Source of the DNA: Pelomyxa schiedti
Taxonomy: Eukaryota; Evosea; Pelobiontida; Pelomyxidae
NCBI GenBank assembly: GCA_020536535.1
Contig: JAHLWZ010000602.1
Coordinates: forward strand, 1-64,000
Direction: 5' to 3'
DNA: 64,000 nt
The position numbers and the translations under genes were made by a program. Under the pieces are notes generated by a model that worked only from the letters and a program-made list of their open reading frames with translations, made no database searches and was not told the DNA's origin. Positions within the stretch are counted from its first letter, which is position 1. Each line of letters opens with the position of its first letter. Positions 45,201 through 55,490 of this stretch are shown piece by piece.

Positions 45201-46933
45201 ATTTGAGGGTGGCAATTTCTTTGGATTGACACACTACTTCTTCTTCATAGTGCTTTGCCTCTACTTTAGCTTGTTCTAGCTCAAGAGTAAGTTTTTCTAA
45301 CTGGGCAGTCACTTCCTCTCGCACGGCTTTCTTTTGTTTGACAGCAGATTCTTCTGACTGTTTAAGTTCAGCTTGGCACCTTTCCAATTCATTTTTGAGA
45401 TCACGGATTTTCTTTTCATTGTGCGTCTTCTCAGATGCCATTTTCTTTTCCAATACCGTCAAATGGGAGTGCAATTCAGTGAGTTGCTGAAGTTCTGTAT
45501 CAGCAGACGGCTTGCTGCCAGTACTTTTCACCTCCAGAGATTTAATTCGAGACATCAACTCCTCTTCCTTTGCTGCTCGAGAGGCTTCATTTTCTTGCAT
45601 TTTCTGTTGCTTGGAAAGCACATCCTCTGTGCTGCGTGAAAAATGTGTGTGCATTGGCGTAGAGGGAGGAAAATGTTAGTAGAGGAAAAACCTTTGAGTT
45701 TTGTGTTTTCTGCAGTCATTTCCTCCAGCTTGGCTTTTAAAGCATCAACATCTTTTGCTGTTTCATGCTTCAAACGTTTGGTAGATTTATCTCTCTTCTC
45801 CACTTCTGCCTTAAGTGTCTCTTCAGACTTGGTTAATCTGGAAACTTGTTCCCTCAATAGAGTGATTTCATCCCCACTGGATGATGGGGGGGCTGTTTGG
45901 GATGACAAGGGAGCCTTTGTAACAGCAGGTGTATCAACTTCAGTTGCACTCGGTGCAGGGATTTCTTCTTTACTGGAGTGGCCTCGGGAATGATCTTTGG
46001 TGTGTGATCCACTCTCTCTGTGTTCCCTTTTACTATGCGACTCTTTATGAGGCACAGGAGCAACTGAAGTATCCGTAGTTGTTGTAGTGGTTGTAGCACT
46101 GGTAGTAACACTGGCAGTGGATGTTGGTGTTGATGCTGATGCTGACGATGACGATGACGATGACGATGTCGAAGTTGAGGTGGAGGTGGAAGTTGAGGTT
46201 GTGCTTGACTTGGAAGCACTGTCCCCTTTTTCGGGCTTATCTTCAGCCTCAAAGTCAACTTTTTCTTCATCTTCATCTTCCTTGCAGAGATTTCAGTGTC
46301 AGATATAAAAGAGAAGAAGATTACTTCAGCTTCTGACAATAAAATATCCGTTTCGTCCTCTCTAAGTTGGGTAAGTAAATTTGCGAAATTGAAGCTGGAA
46401 TGTACGCTGCTCCTGCACCCATGTTTTCTGAAGAAAACTTAATCTGGAAGGAATGAGAAAGGAAGGGTGAAACGTCCAACACACGAGTAAAGAAATCGGG
46501 GGGCCCTTGGCACCCTTTTTCTTGAGGATAAACGTGGCAGGCTTTACAGCACCACCAAGGTCAGCATAGTCACTCATGTTGACTGTGACTTTGCCCAAGG
46601 CTTTTTTCTTCTTTCCTTTATCTTCTTTAACAGAAAATACGATATTTTTGGCGTCCTTGGGTGTTGATTGGTTTTGTTTGTATAGGAAAAAGGGATGTGG
46701 AAATGATGTACATAAGAAGAGCCCTCCTTAAACAGTGTGCAATTGACTGTGACAGTCTCGTTCCATTCACAAGTTCCCGCCTTTACAGGCTTGCTGGGTG
46801 TTGTGCCTTGATTTTCTTTCTTCGTGCCTCGCTTCCAAGACACGGAAGCCGAAGTACACGCATCGGGAATCCCATTCGCCATTACATACGTCACCTTGTA
46901 CTTTTGCTTTATAGCCGTCTTCTTCTTGAACAT
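42257..46933 (-). CDS. NT-C2 / coiled-coil / DIL-domain protein
   Basis: Exon 1 (46933-46712) and exon 2 (from 46655) encode an NT-C2 domain: YKVTYVMANGIPD, SVSWKRGTKKENQG, CEWNETVTVNC, NIVFSVKED and ALGKVTVNMSDYADLG. A Ser/Thr/Asp-rich linker follows (46330-45850). A long heptad coiled coil fills 45850-43570 in several exons (for example KLEEMTAENTKLKG, QQQLKHKNSQIDRLKEE). The C-terminus is a dilute/DIL-like domain as in class V myosin tails (KPDVFFFDKIAERIK, GFQVKLGLSSIEEFL, LNPVQLSHFLHTFRPD), ending at 42257. No motor domain exists. Such proteins are expected to link membranes or cargo to the cytoskeleton. Internal exon borders were only partly resolved. Confidence 0.78.
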
Positions 46934-47259
46934 CTTCGGTGAGTGGCAGCCAACGTCACGAGGTGGTGTTGTCTCCTATATTTGTTAGTTAAATAAGAAT
47001 GACCTCATTCTTTTAGTTGGTGTTGTTCGCAGGGGATTAGTGCCTTGCCTTGTCTCCACTTAATTTTGTTTTTTTTGGCTTCAAATTGTCTTGAGCTCTC
47101 ACCAGCGTTTCTGTGAAGGACAAAAAAAAAAACCCACGAAACAAACAACAAAAAAAAAAATCGGTGCCACCAAGGGACGCCGACAGATCGCAACCCCCCG
47201 CCAACGTAAAAAAAAAAACTTTGCGCCGAACACCACAATAAAAAAAGCCAAGTGAAGGA
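46934..47259. other. Divergent promoter region, A-rich
   Basis: 326 bp between the NT-C2/DIL gene (minus) and the RING gene (plus), with several A-runs. No coding signal. Confidence 0.5.
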
Positions 47260-49251
47260 ATGTCGTCGTCACCGAGCCCCCGCGACGTGTCTCCGTCGGT
47301 CCCGAATTCGCCGCAGCAGCAGGCGCGCGAGGACGTGTTCACGCACTTCGAGACCGCGGAGCCGCTGGGGCCCAACGAGCGGGAGCTCGTGTGCCCCATC
47401 TGCCTGGACCTGCTGAGCCACCCGGTCGTGCACCCCGAGTGCCGGAGCACCTTCTGCCTGGGCTGCGTCGCCCGCCTCGAGTCGTGCCCGCACTGCCGGG
47501 CAAAGATATCGCCCGGCGCCAAGGGGCTGCCCGAGGCCCCCAACGTGGTCCGCAACCTGGTCAACAGGGTCAGGATGAGGTGCCTCGACTGCGGCGCCGT
47601 GTGCCTCAGGGAGCAGTGCCACCAACATTATCGAGAGGTGTGCCCAATTGTTTGCCCAAATGCCTGCTCTCAAAAGGTACTTTTTCTTCTTTCCCCCCCC
47701 CCCCCTTTACCCCACCCTTCCCGTTTTACAATAATAATGTTACTTCTGAGAATGGGTTTATATTTTGTATAGAAAATACACAACTTTTTTTTTGTTTTTA
47801 ACTGCTTGGGTTGGTAGATAACAAGAGCTACTTCCGCCAACCATGTGCATGTGGCTTGCACAAAGGCTGTGTCCCGCTGTGCTGCTTGGGATGTTGGGTG
47901 CTCCTTCACATCGGCAAGTCTCAGTTTTTTTGTTTGTTTGTTTGTTTGTTTGTTTGTTTGTTTGTTTGTTTGTTTGTTTGTTTGTTTGTTTGTTTGTTTG
48001 TTTGTTTGTTTGTTTGTTTGTTTGTTTGTTTGTTTGTTTGTTTGTNNNNNNNNNNNNNNNNNNNNNNNNNNNNNNNNNNNNNNNNNNNNNNNNNNNNNNN
48101 NNNNNNNNNNNNNNNNNNNNNNNNNNNNNNNNNNNNNNNNNNNNNTTGTTTGTTTGTTTGTTTGTTTGTTTGTTTGTTTGTTTGTTTGTTTGTTTGTTTG
48201 TTTGTTTGTTTGTTTGTTTGTTTGTTTGTTTGTTTGTTTGTTTGTTTGTTTGTTTGTTTGTTTCCGAATAGGTCTAACAAAGTCTTGATCAGTTGCGTGA
48301 GGCCCTCCCTGAACACGAAGCGGACTGCCAACTGCTTAAACTTCGACCAGCGCTAAAGGTACTAGTACCAAGTGGCACAGTCTTTCCCTATGCAGGGGAT
48401 ACCAATAGTTTCGTTCCCCCTGTAAGTTCACCCTTTTCCCTTTACCCCCCGCCCCCAACCAACTTTTCTTACCTGAACACAAAACCCACTTGAACACAGG
48501 GCTTCCTGCCATGTGACGGCCGCCACTTGTCCCGTGATGAGTATTCATCACTCTTCCAGGCCCTTGGGTACCGCTACGGCCGGGTCTCCATTCCCAGGTC
48601 CTCGTTGGCCACAAACACCACAGTGATCACAAACCCCTCTTCATCACTCCCGCAATCATCCTCGTCATCCTCATCCCCGTCGTCCTCATCATCTTCTTCT
48701 TCATCTCCATCGTCACTCCCGACTCCCTCAGTTTCCCCCCCTCCCATAATGATATCCGCGTCCGCGCCCTCGTCCGCACCCTCTTCGTCGTCGTCCTCGT
48801 CGTCGTCCTCATCCCATCATGATGATTTCTGCCTGCCCGATTACCGCGGCCGCTTCATGCGCGGCGTGAGCGGCAGCTCGTGCCTGGACCCCGACGCCGA
48901 CGCGCGGACGGCGATGCACTCGGGCGGCAACACAGGAAACTCGGTCGGGAGCATACAGAGGGATTCCGTGAAGAGCCACGCGCACATTCTGCCGTGCGCG
49001 GCTCTGGCGACTCTGCAAGACGCACATATGGGATTCCAGGTCTCCTCAAATGGAGCCAAAGTTGGTGTGTAGTTTGGGTTTTTTTTTTCCCCCCTTCCCC
49101 CCTGTTCTGTTCCATTCGTTTTACCTTAGTTTGCAGTAACACCTATTTACCATTTTTCTATCCTACAGGGTTGGTTGTGGGAACTTCAGAGTATGGGGCT
49201 GCCGAGACGAGACCCCAGAATGTCTATGTGAACTACATAATTAGGATCTAA
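47260..49251 (+). CDS. RING / TRAF-zinc-finger protein with phage-tail-collar-like C-terminus
   Basis: Exon 1 (47260-47676) carries a C3HC4 RING (CPICLDLLSHPVVHPEC, FCLGCVARLESCPHC) and the start of a TRAF-type zinc finger (MRCLDCGAVC, CHQHYREVCPIVC). Exon 2 (from 47818) continues it (ITRATSANHVH, CAAWDVGCSF). The next intron holds a (TTTG)n tract and a gap, so its donor is not fixed. Exon 3 (about 48292-48421) reads LPEHEADCQLLKL, SGTVFPYAGD; exon 4 (48500-49064) GFLPCDGRHLSRDEYSSLFQ, a poly-Ser loop, then LPDYRGRFMRG; exon 5 (49169-49251) ends ETRPQNVYVNYIIRI. That tail is the phage collar / microcystin-dependent-protein layout. A RING E3 ligase using a virus- or bacterium-derived beta domain for recognition is inferred. 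Confidence 0.82.
47928..48263. repeat. (TTTG)n microsatellite interrupted by an assembly gap
   Basis: A pure TTTG tetranucleotide array runs from about 47928 to 48045 and from 48146 to 48263, with exactly 100 N between (48046-48145). The round number is a placeholder, so the true length is unknown. It lies within an intron of the RING-collar gene. Long open frames of repeated CLFV residues across it are artefacts of the repeat. Confidence 0.97.
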
Positions 49252-49561
49252 CGAAACAGATTTTGGCAATAAAAGAGAAAATTTTGTTGTTGTGCCCATC
49301 TTTGTTTGCTGTGACACACCCCGGGTGTGGCCTATCTCAGGATGCAATTGCACCCCCACAGTATCTAATAGATCTAAACAAATTTTTTATTGCGAAATCA
49401 CAAACAACGTTCTTTTTTCTTTTCAAGTTTTTTTTGGTAGTTAATCAACGGTTACACTCGTTGCCGGTTGACCTGTAACACCGACCTACAATACATACAA
49501 ACAACAATCAAAAAACCAAAACAAACCCAAACAGTTCACAGCTACGACAACCTACGCGGAA
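49252..49561. other. Intergenic, about 310 bp
   Basis: AT-rich with T-runs. No gene or repeat is supported. Confidence 0.5.
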
Positions 49562-50318
49562 ATGAACGACGGAGCAGAGATGACGATAATTGTGGACGAG
49601 CCAAAGGTGGTTACTTTTGACCCCAGCGTAAACCCCGATCCCCCGCCTACGTACCCCGCCAGTGCCATGGGCTACCCTCCGCCGGCTCCCACAATAGTCG
49701 GCGGGCCGTATCCTCCCCCTGGCGCGATAATGTACCCATCTGGATACCCACCGCCGGCCCCTGGCACAGTGTACCCCGCTCCGGGTGTGTATCCGCCTGG
49801 TGCCGTGGCGTACCCGCCTGGTGCTGCGCCCCCCACTGTTGTCTACGTAACGGCGCCTCCTGTGGCAGTGGAGATCAAAAAGTGCGTACATAATATATGG
49901 GAAAAATGAAGCTGAAATGAGTGCCGAAAGTCATTTTCTAATGGACGCAGGGATGATGACCATGATCACCGTGATTGCTCCCATATACCTGACTACATGG
50001 GCCTTTCGGTTTGTTCACTGACTCTCTGACCTGGAGTTAATTATTACAGATTTTCAACATGCTGTGCTGCTTCTTTATCATCGGCATCATTGCCTTGATC
50101 AAGTCATCTGAAGTTCAGACACACAGGAGACACAATGGTACATAACCAGCAAACCTAAAACCCAACTTAACATAACTCAAGAGTATGATGCTGCCCAAGC
50201 TTCATCCAGAACAGCCCGTACACTCAACATATTTGGAATTATTTTCGGGTCAGTGTGCTGGGTCCTGGTAATAATTCTGATCATAGTGCGCGTTATCAGC
50301 ACCATCGCGTACTATTAA
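49562..50318 (+). CDS. CD225/dispanin (IFITM-like) membrane protein
   Basis: Exons 49562-49881, 49951-50008, 50050-50137 and 50182-50318 total 603 nt, 200 aa. A Pro/Gly/Tyr-rich cytosolic N-terminus (repeats of YPPPAP type) precedes the CD225 core: PDYMGLSIFNMLCCFFIIGIIALIKSSEV, then AAQASSRTARTLNIFGIIFG and a second hydrophobic helix. The CC pair is a palmitoylation candidate, as in IFITM proteins, and the intramembrane helix plus conserved S-x-T/K-A loop are family hallmarks. Dispanins alter membrane curvature and fusion. The role here is unknown. Confidence 0.85.
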
Positions 50319-50343
50319 GTACAGACGCCCTGATACCACCATT

Positions 50344-51527
50344 TTGTGTATACCGGAAAATAGAAAAACCAAATTTTTTTGCCTCCAACAACCCGAAAGA
50401 CATTTCAATCAAACAAAACTGGATTCCAAGGATTGTAGTAATGCAGGAGGAGAAGTTGTTGGCGTCTCGTTACTGTGTCTTCCTGATGCAGTGCTGGTGC
50501 ACATTTTGACGTTCTTGACAGTGCCTGAGCTGGTTCACAGAGTGTCCCTTGTTTGCACGAAACTGAGGAGCGTGGCTGACGATGAGTCGTTGTGGGAAAG
50601 GCACTTGATAGCATTGTCCAGCCCAAATGTAGCTGCTGCTCTGTTTTTTTTTTTTTGTTTGTTTTCCCTTTTCTGGTGTAACACTGGTGGCTGGTGAAAT
50701 TATTTTTGTTGTTGTGGTAATTTAACCACGTACAACAATAAAACAAGGAAATAGATGGATTGGACCCAGGGATACTTGCTAAGAGAAAGAAGGATATTTA
50801 TCTGTATTTGTGGGAGTTTCGGCAGCCCCCAAAAGACTGGGCATTACATTCAAAGCTACCATCAAGCGGAGGCAGATATTCTGCACTGTACTACTTCACA
50901 GGTATTTTAAGGAGTCAATTACTGTGTCGTTTCTCTGAAACACCCAGTGTAGTTGTGGGCCCCACAAATGCTGGAAAATCTTCATTGTTGCAGTGCATTA
51001 TGGGACATCCGTTTGTAGAGACTTACACCCCCACCATTGGTGTAGGTATTTATTTGCCATTACATCGCCTTGTTTTGAAACTATTCAGACTTTTCCATTG
51101 CCTATGTTTCCACTCTAGACTCTGTGATAAAACTGCTGTACTTTCTCTCCTGCTTAGTAGGACTGAAGTTTATGCAGGTGTTGGGACCTTTCAGGAAATC
51201 CTCTCTACTTACCCACAACAAGGAGCTATTTGCGGTTCGCTTCCATTGTTCCGTGTTGTCTCACTTATTGTACACAGTGGTCCAAATATCATTGTCCTGT
51301 GCTACAGTGTGACTGACCGTGACTCTTTCAACTCGTTAAGTAAGGCTTTGTCACCTTTGTTCTAACCTCTCCCCAGGATACACAATTGCTGGGAAAAAAG
51401 AGTGGAAGACAGCACTTCGAATCCTATGCACATCCTTGGCCTTAAATCTGATTCCAAAGACAGAGTAGTTTCTGCAAAGGAAGCCAGGTTCTTGATTGCA
51501 TTAAAACCAAAAATCAATCCCGCATAA
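50344..51527 (+). CDS. F-box / Ras-like GTPase fusion, start and frame uncertain
   Basis: An F-box (LCLPDAVLVHILTFLTVPEL, DDESLWERH) lies at about 50470-50620. After an intron ending at 50756 comes a linker (LDPGILAKRKKD), then a small-GTPase P-loop VVVGPTNAGKSS, a TYTPTIGV switch I, PNIIVLCYSVTDRDSF and HILGLKSDSKDRVVS ending near 51527. The G3 DTAGQE motif is not recognisable. The join near 51330-51375 needs a one-base shift to keep the G4-like GLKSD frame, so a frameshift or a mis-set intron is present. No in-frame ATG was fixed upstream of the F-box. An SCF-type adaptor controlled by a GTPase module is possible. It may be a pseudogene. Confidence 0.55.
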
Positions 51528-51908
51528 CATTCTGACACAGACAACAATTTGGGGAAAGATGGTGGGGGGAAGTGAGCAGCAAAACAGGTGATGGTGTTAC
51601 CGCTTTTGTACTCAAAGTTGTGCATCACTGGCACACCAAAAACACCCAACACACAACACCAGCACAGACACCCACTAAAGGTGGCCCCTCTTGTTCCCTC
51701 TGTTAACCACTAAAGTTGCCCCTGGTTCTTATTTCATCCCCCCAAATTGAAAGATTGTATTGGAAAGCACAACACTGTTGGGTCTTGTCCCACTTGATAC
51801 AAGCGAGTCGGGTCAGAGAATGACTCCGGAACATTGCCAGTAATTTTCTTGATCGACTCCACCAACTTCCTCCAATTTGACAGAACGCTCTAAACCAAAA
51901 CAAAAAGG
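51528..51908. other. Spacer upstream of copy G
   Basis: About 380 bp with no supported gene on either strand. It should carry the copy G promoter. Confidence 0.45.
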
Positions 51909-54900
51909 ATGGGGAACACCTTCCAATCCAAGAGAGTACTACTTGAGGACGATGTGTCCGGCGATTCCCCATCCCACAAGCCGTGCGCGGCACCCGAGAC
52001 GGTTGTTGATTCCAGCCCTCGCCCCACAACTAGTGGCGACGACGGTAGCGTCAAAACTACTGTTACAAGTAACACGCCCTCACACACAGCGACTATTTCC
52101 CCAACAAGCCCGACGACAGCAACGCCTGCCACTGCCACTGCAACTTCGAATTCAACAACAGCTGCTACTGTTAATAATACGAACACACAAGCTCCATTGC
52201 CGTCCCCCCAGGCCATCGTAGTAGAAAGGCTTCTGCGAAGATACACTCACCCGGGTGACGATCACAACCAAAAGCTTGAGAAGACACTTGGGGGAATACG
52301 AACAGACGTGATGCCCAGGATTTCTGACTGCTTGAAAAGGTGTGGGTCTTTACTTTACCCGTAGTTTATTCTGATTTGAAATGTATGGTGTTATGTCTTG
52401 GCTTCAAAGATATAGAACCCTCCAAAACCGCTTGTCTCTCATTACAATGCCTGAGGAGGGTGGGTTGATGTCACTAGAAGCACAGAATTATGTACAGAGT
52501 GTATGTAATAAGGAAGATATCCGACTTGCTCTCTATGGTGCTACTGGTGCTGGTATGCAATAAACATCTCTAGTAGTTAGCTAGCTCCCTCAATGGGTTT
52601 TTTTTTCACCAGGAAAGTCTTCCCTCGTAAATTTCCTCTGTGGCTGGAAAATTCTTCCTATTAAGAGTGGTCACTGCACCGCCAGAGTGTGTTTGTTGAA
52701 GTATGCAGAACCTAAAGATGCTTGTATTCGAAGTGCCAGAGTTGTTGATGGAAAACTTGTCCCAGCTGATTTGTTTGTGAGCTTGGCCCCATATTGTGAC
52801 GAAGAACCAAACGAGACACAAAGAGCTGCTGTTAGGGACCTGCTCAAACTGTACCTTGATCGTCGTAATCTCCTCCCAGGCATGTTGAGCCCTTTTTAAG
52901 CATTTCGCAATACTAATGTTGCAAGTAGAGAACATTCAAGACTTATTAACCACTGTACTCATCGTGGAATACCCTATTGCATTCCTCAAGGCCGGCATAC
53001 AACTGGCTGACCTGCCAGGTGCGAGTAAAGGCGACCCTCTTGAACATATCTTATCTCCATTTCTGCCTTTGTTCTTGGCAGCCTTCCGTCCACATGGGCT
53101 TGGTTTTTGTTATGGGATAGCGGCTTTTGACAAGGCCGAGAATTTCGCCTGGAAGAAGCTAATGAAAGTGATGGTAGATTCAGATTCCTGGACACCCGTT
53201 TTCTTTGTCAACACCAGAACTGACCTGAAGGACCTTGCTGGAGAACTGGATATACCTTCAAAAGTGGTAACAGAGGCCCACCTCACCCGATTATGTGACC
53301 AGCGACTTGAACAATTACTCCAGGCACCCTCAATTACTCTTGATATTTTGTCCACTCAACTGGACTTTGAACCAGACACCTCTTTCTGCATAGTGGGTGC
53401 TCGGAATATGCTACCCAAGCGGGCCAAGTACATGTCGTATTACACTCTGTTCATGGACAGGTTTGTGCGCTGGATCGTTTCTATACAAATGAAGGCATGC
53501 TGTCGGGCACTAGAGCAACTGTCAGCAGCTTCAGGGAATTTCTTTCAGATTCTCATGGGTTTGTCAACCAGCTCGTGTGAAGATATCCAGAGAATGGAAG
53601 CTGATGCTAAAGAGAGAATTTTGCTCGTCAAAGCGAGGATCTTGACAGGAATTGACCAATGCACACAGGCTTTTCCCTCTCTTTTAGTACGCAAGGTCCA
53701 GGAACAACGGGATGCTTTCTTGAAGGAAGCTGTTTCTCTGTCTCCTGGCTCGGAAAGAGAACGAGCTGAAAAATATCTTGCTGAAAATCTACGAGAATGG
53801 CTGGAAGACAACGTGATCTCTTACGTGATTAAGGAAGTACACAGCCAAATACAGAAGTCCATTGAAGAAAATACTCGACAACTTCTGAACGTTAAAGATG
53901 AGAAGGTGAAAGATTTACTACGGAGTGCATTACCATACTTCAATGAGAAGGTCTACAGGCGCTCATTGGTAGCAGCAGTGGGCTTGTTTGGTGTCGCTGG
54001 CTGTAATGGCCGGCACCATGTGGGTTAAATACAAATGCGTCGATGATGATTTCAAAAGGAGTGTTGCACAAAGCATGCTTGACTCCCTCTGTGACCCAAA
54101 AAGGGTGGAGGCGCAGAGGTTAGAACTCCAAGCAGGAGCTAAGCACAAGGTGGAGGACTTCATTAGCAAACGCCTGAATGATGTTCGAATACTGTCTGCA
54201 CAGCGACAAAGAATGAAAAATTATCGTTCCCAGGAAAGTACTGAGTGGGACACTACATATTGGACAGGAATGCGTAGCGATTTTGGAAAGCTATTTGCTG
54301 AGACACTTCACATTCAGGACCTGCTGTTGGAAGACCCACCAGTCTTTCCAAGCCCCTCTGCTTCTTCCTCGCCAACTTCAACATTCTCGCCATGTTATTC
54401 TCCTCTGGAAAGATACAGGAAGGACTCATACCCACTGGAAGCCATTTGGAACAACCAAACTGTTTCTGTGAAGGTTGTTGATGTTTCAGAGGGCAGCAAA
54501 GACAATCCGGGGAAGTTCTTCGAGGATCTATATCACTGGCATAGAATGGCGCAGTGCTCGCCACATGTGCTGCCGCTGCATATGGTATTCAAGCAGACGG
54601 TATTCCGATGCAACACCCCTCTCTCGGAGAGTAGAGATATGAGGGGAGGAGGGAAGGAGCATACGAGCCAACAATCCGAGGTCTGGTGTGTGGTGTACCC
54701 ACAGTTCACATGCACACTCAATGACTTCTTGGAGAGGCACATATCCTCCATGCAGCTGATCGACGCACTGGAGATAGCCAAGACAATCATCACCGCGATC
54801 AGAGACATCCACGAATTCGGGACTGTACACGGAAACCTCAGGCTGGAAGCCGTGGTGGTAAATGCACAAGGCAGCAAAGTGACCGGCGTTGCAGTCGCCG

Positions 54901-55391
54901 GGTTCAGGACAAAAGCAGGAAGCAGCAATAACTCCACTGATAACCCCAATGACAATGGCGGTCGCAGCAGCAGCAGCAGCACCCGCGATGACGAGAACAA
55001 CACCTCATTCAGTTCCGCGAACCTGCTTTCTCGCGCAATGGACGACAGTTCCGCCGACCGGCTTTTCCACTCCCCGAAAGAACACGTCGACATACTCTCG
55101 TTTGGTAAGATTCTATCCGAGCTTACTCCCAAACCAAAGCTTCTGCGCTGTCACATGATCGGCGGCGATGAGACCACCGCCTGCACAGCGAGAGGTGGTT
55201 CTTCTGTTGTCACTGATGCTACTCTGCATTTGGTCACGGCGCGTGGCACTCCCCCTCAGGTGGTAAAGTTGATTAGCAGGTGTGTGAGCACAGAAGCCAG
55301 TCTTCGCCCTACGGCCCAGAAAGTAGTTAAGCGCCTTACCAACATTTGTGCATCCCCCATTGAGATGCTGGCACTGTTGGAAGAAGATTGA
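51909..55391 (+). pseudogene. GTPase-pseudokinase copy G, dispersed, one-base frameshift
   Basis: Exons 51909-52339 (MGNTFQSK start), 52410-52552, 52613-52879 and 52926-55391 keep the family phases. The P-loop GATGAGKSS and G3 DLPG are intact. Intron 3 has a GC donor (AG/GCATGT at 52880) and a TACTAAT-like branch point. Near 53975-54010 the frame shifts by one base and about 35-40 residues of the hydrophobic hairpin are missing compared with C and E, leaving one candidate membrane segment. Total coding length is 3k+1, so one surplus base explains the break; the gene would otherwise be about 1101 aa. The pseudokinase has VHGNLRLE and VAGF plus a 66-nt insertion at 54600. The frameshift may be real or an assembly error. 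Confidence 0.75.
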
Positions 55392-55490
55392 TTGTCGGTT
55401 ACTGTGGGGTGAGGGTTTTCAAAAAAAACTTTCTTGTTCTTGTTTTCCTTCAAATTCCCAGAAGAACGAACTTTGGGTTAGAATCATCCG

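Noticed and set aside
47811-48356. Long open frames of repeating CLFV or KQTN residues
   Set aside because: They are translations of the (TTTG)n microsatellite through the N gap, open in all frames because the repeat has no stop codons.
54597-54667. Extra intron in copy G at GTATTC to ACGAG
   Set aside because: Splicing it would break the frame; the 66-nt in-frame insertion reading keeps the pseudokinase intact.
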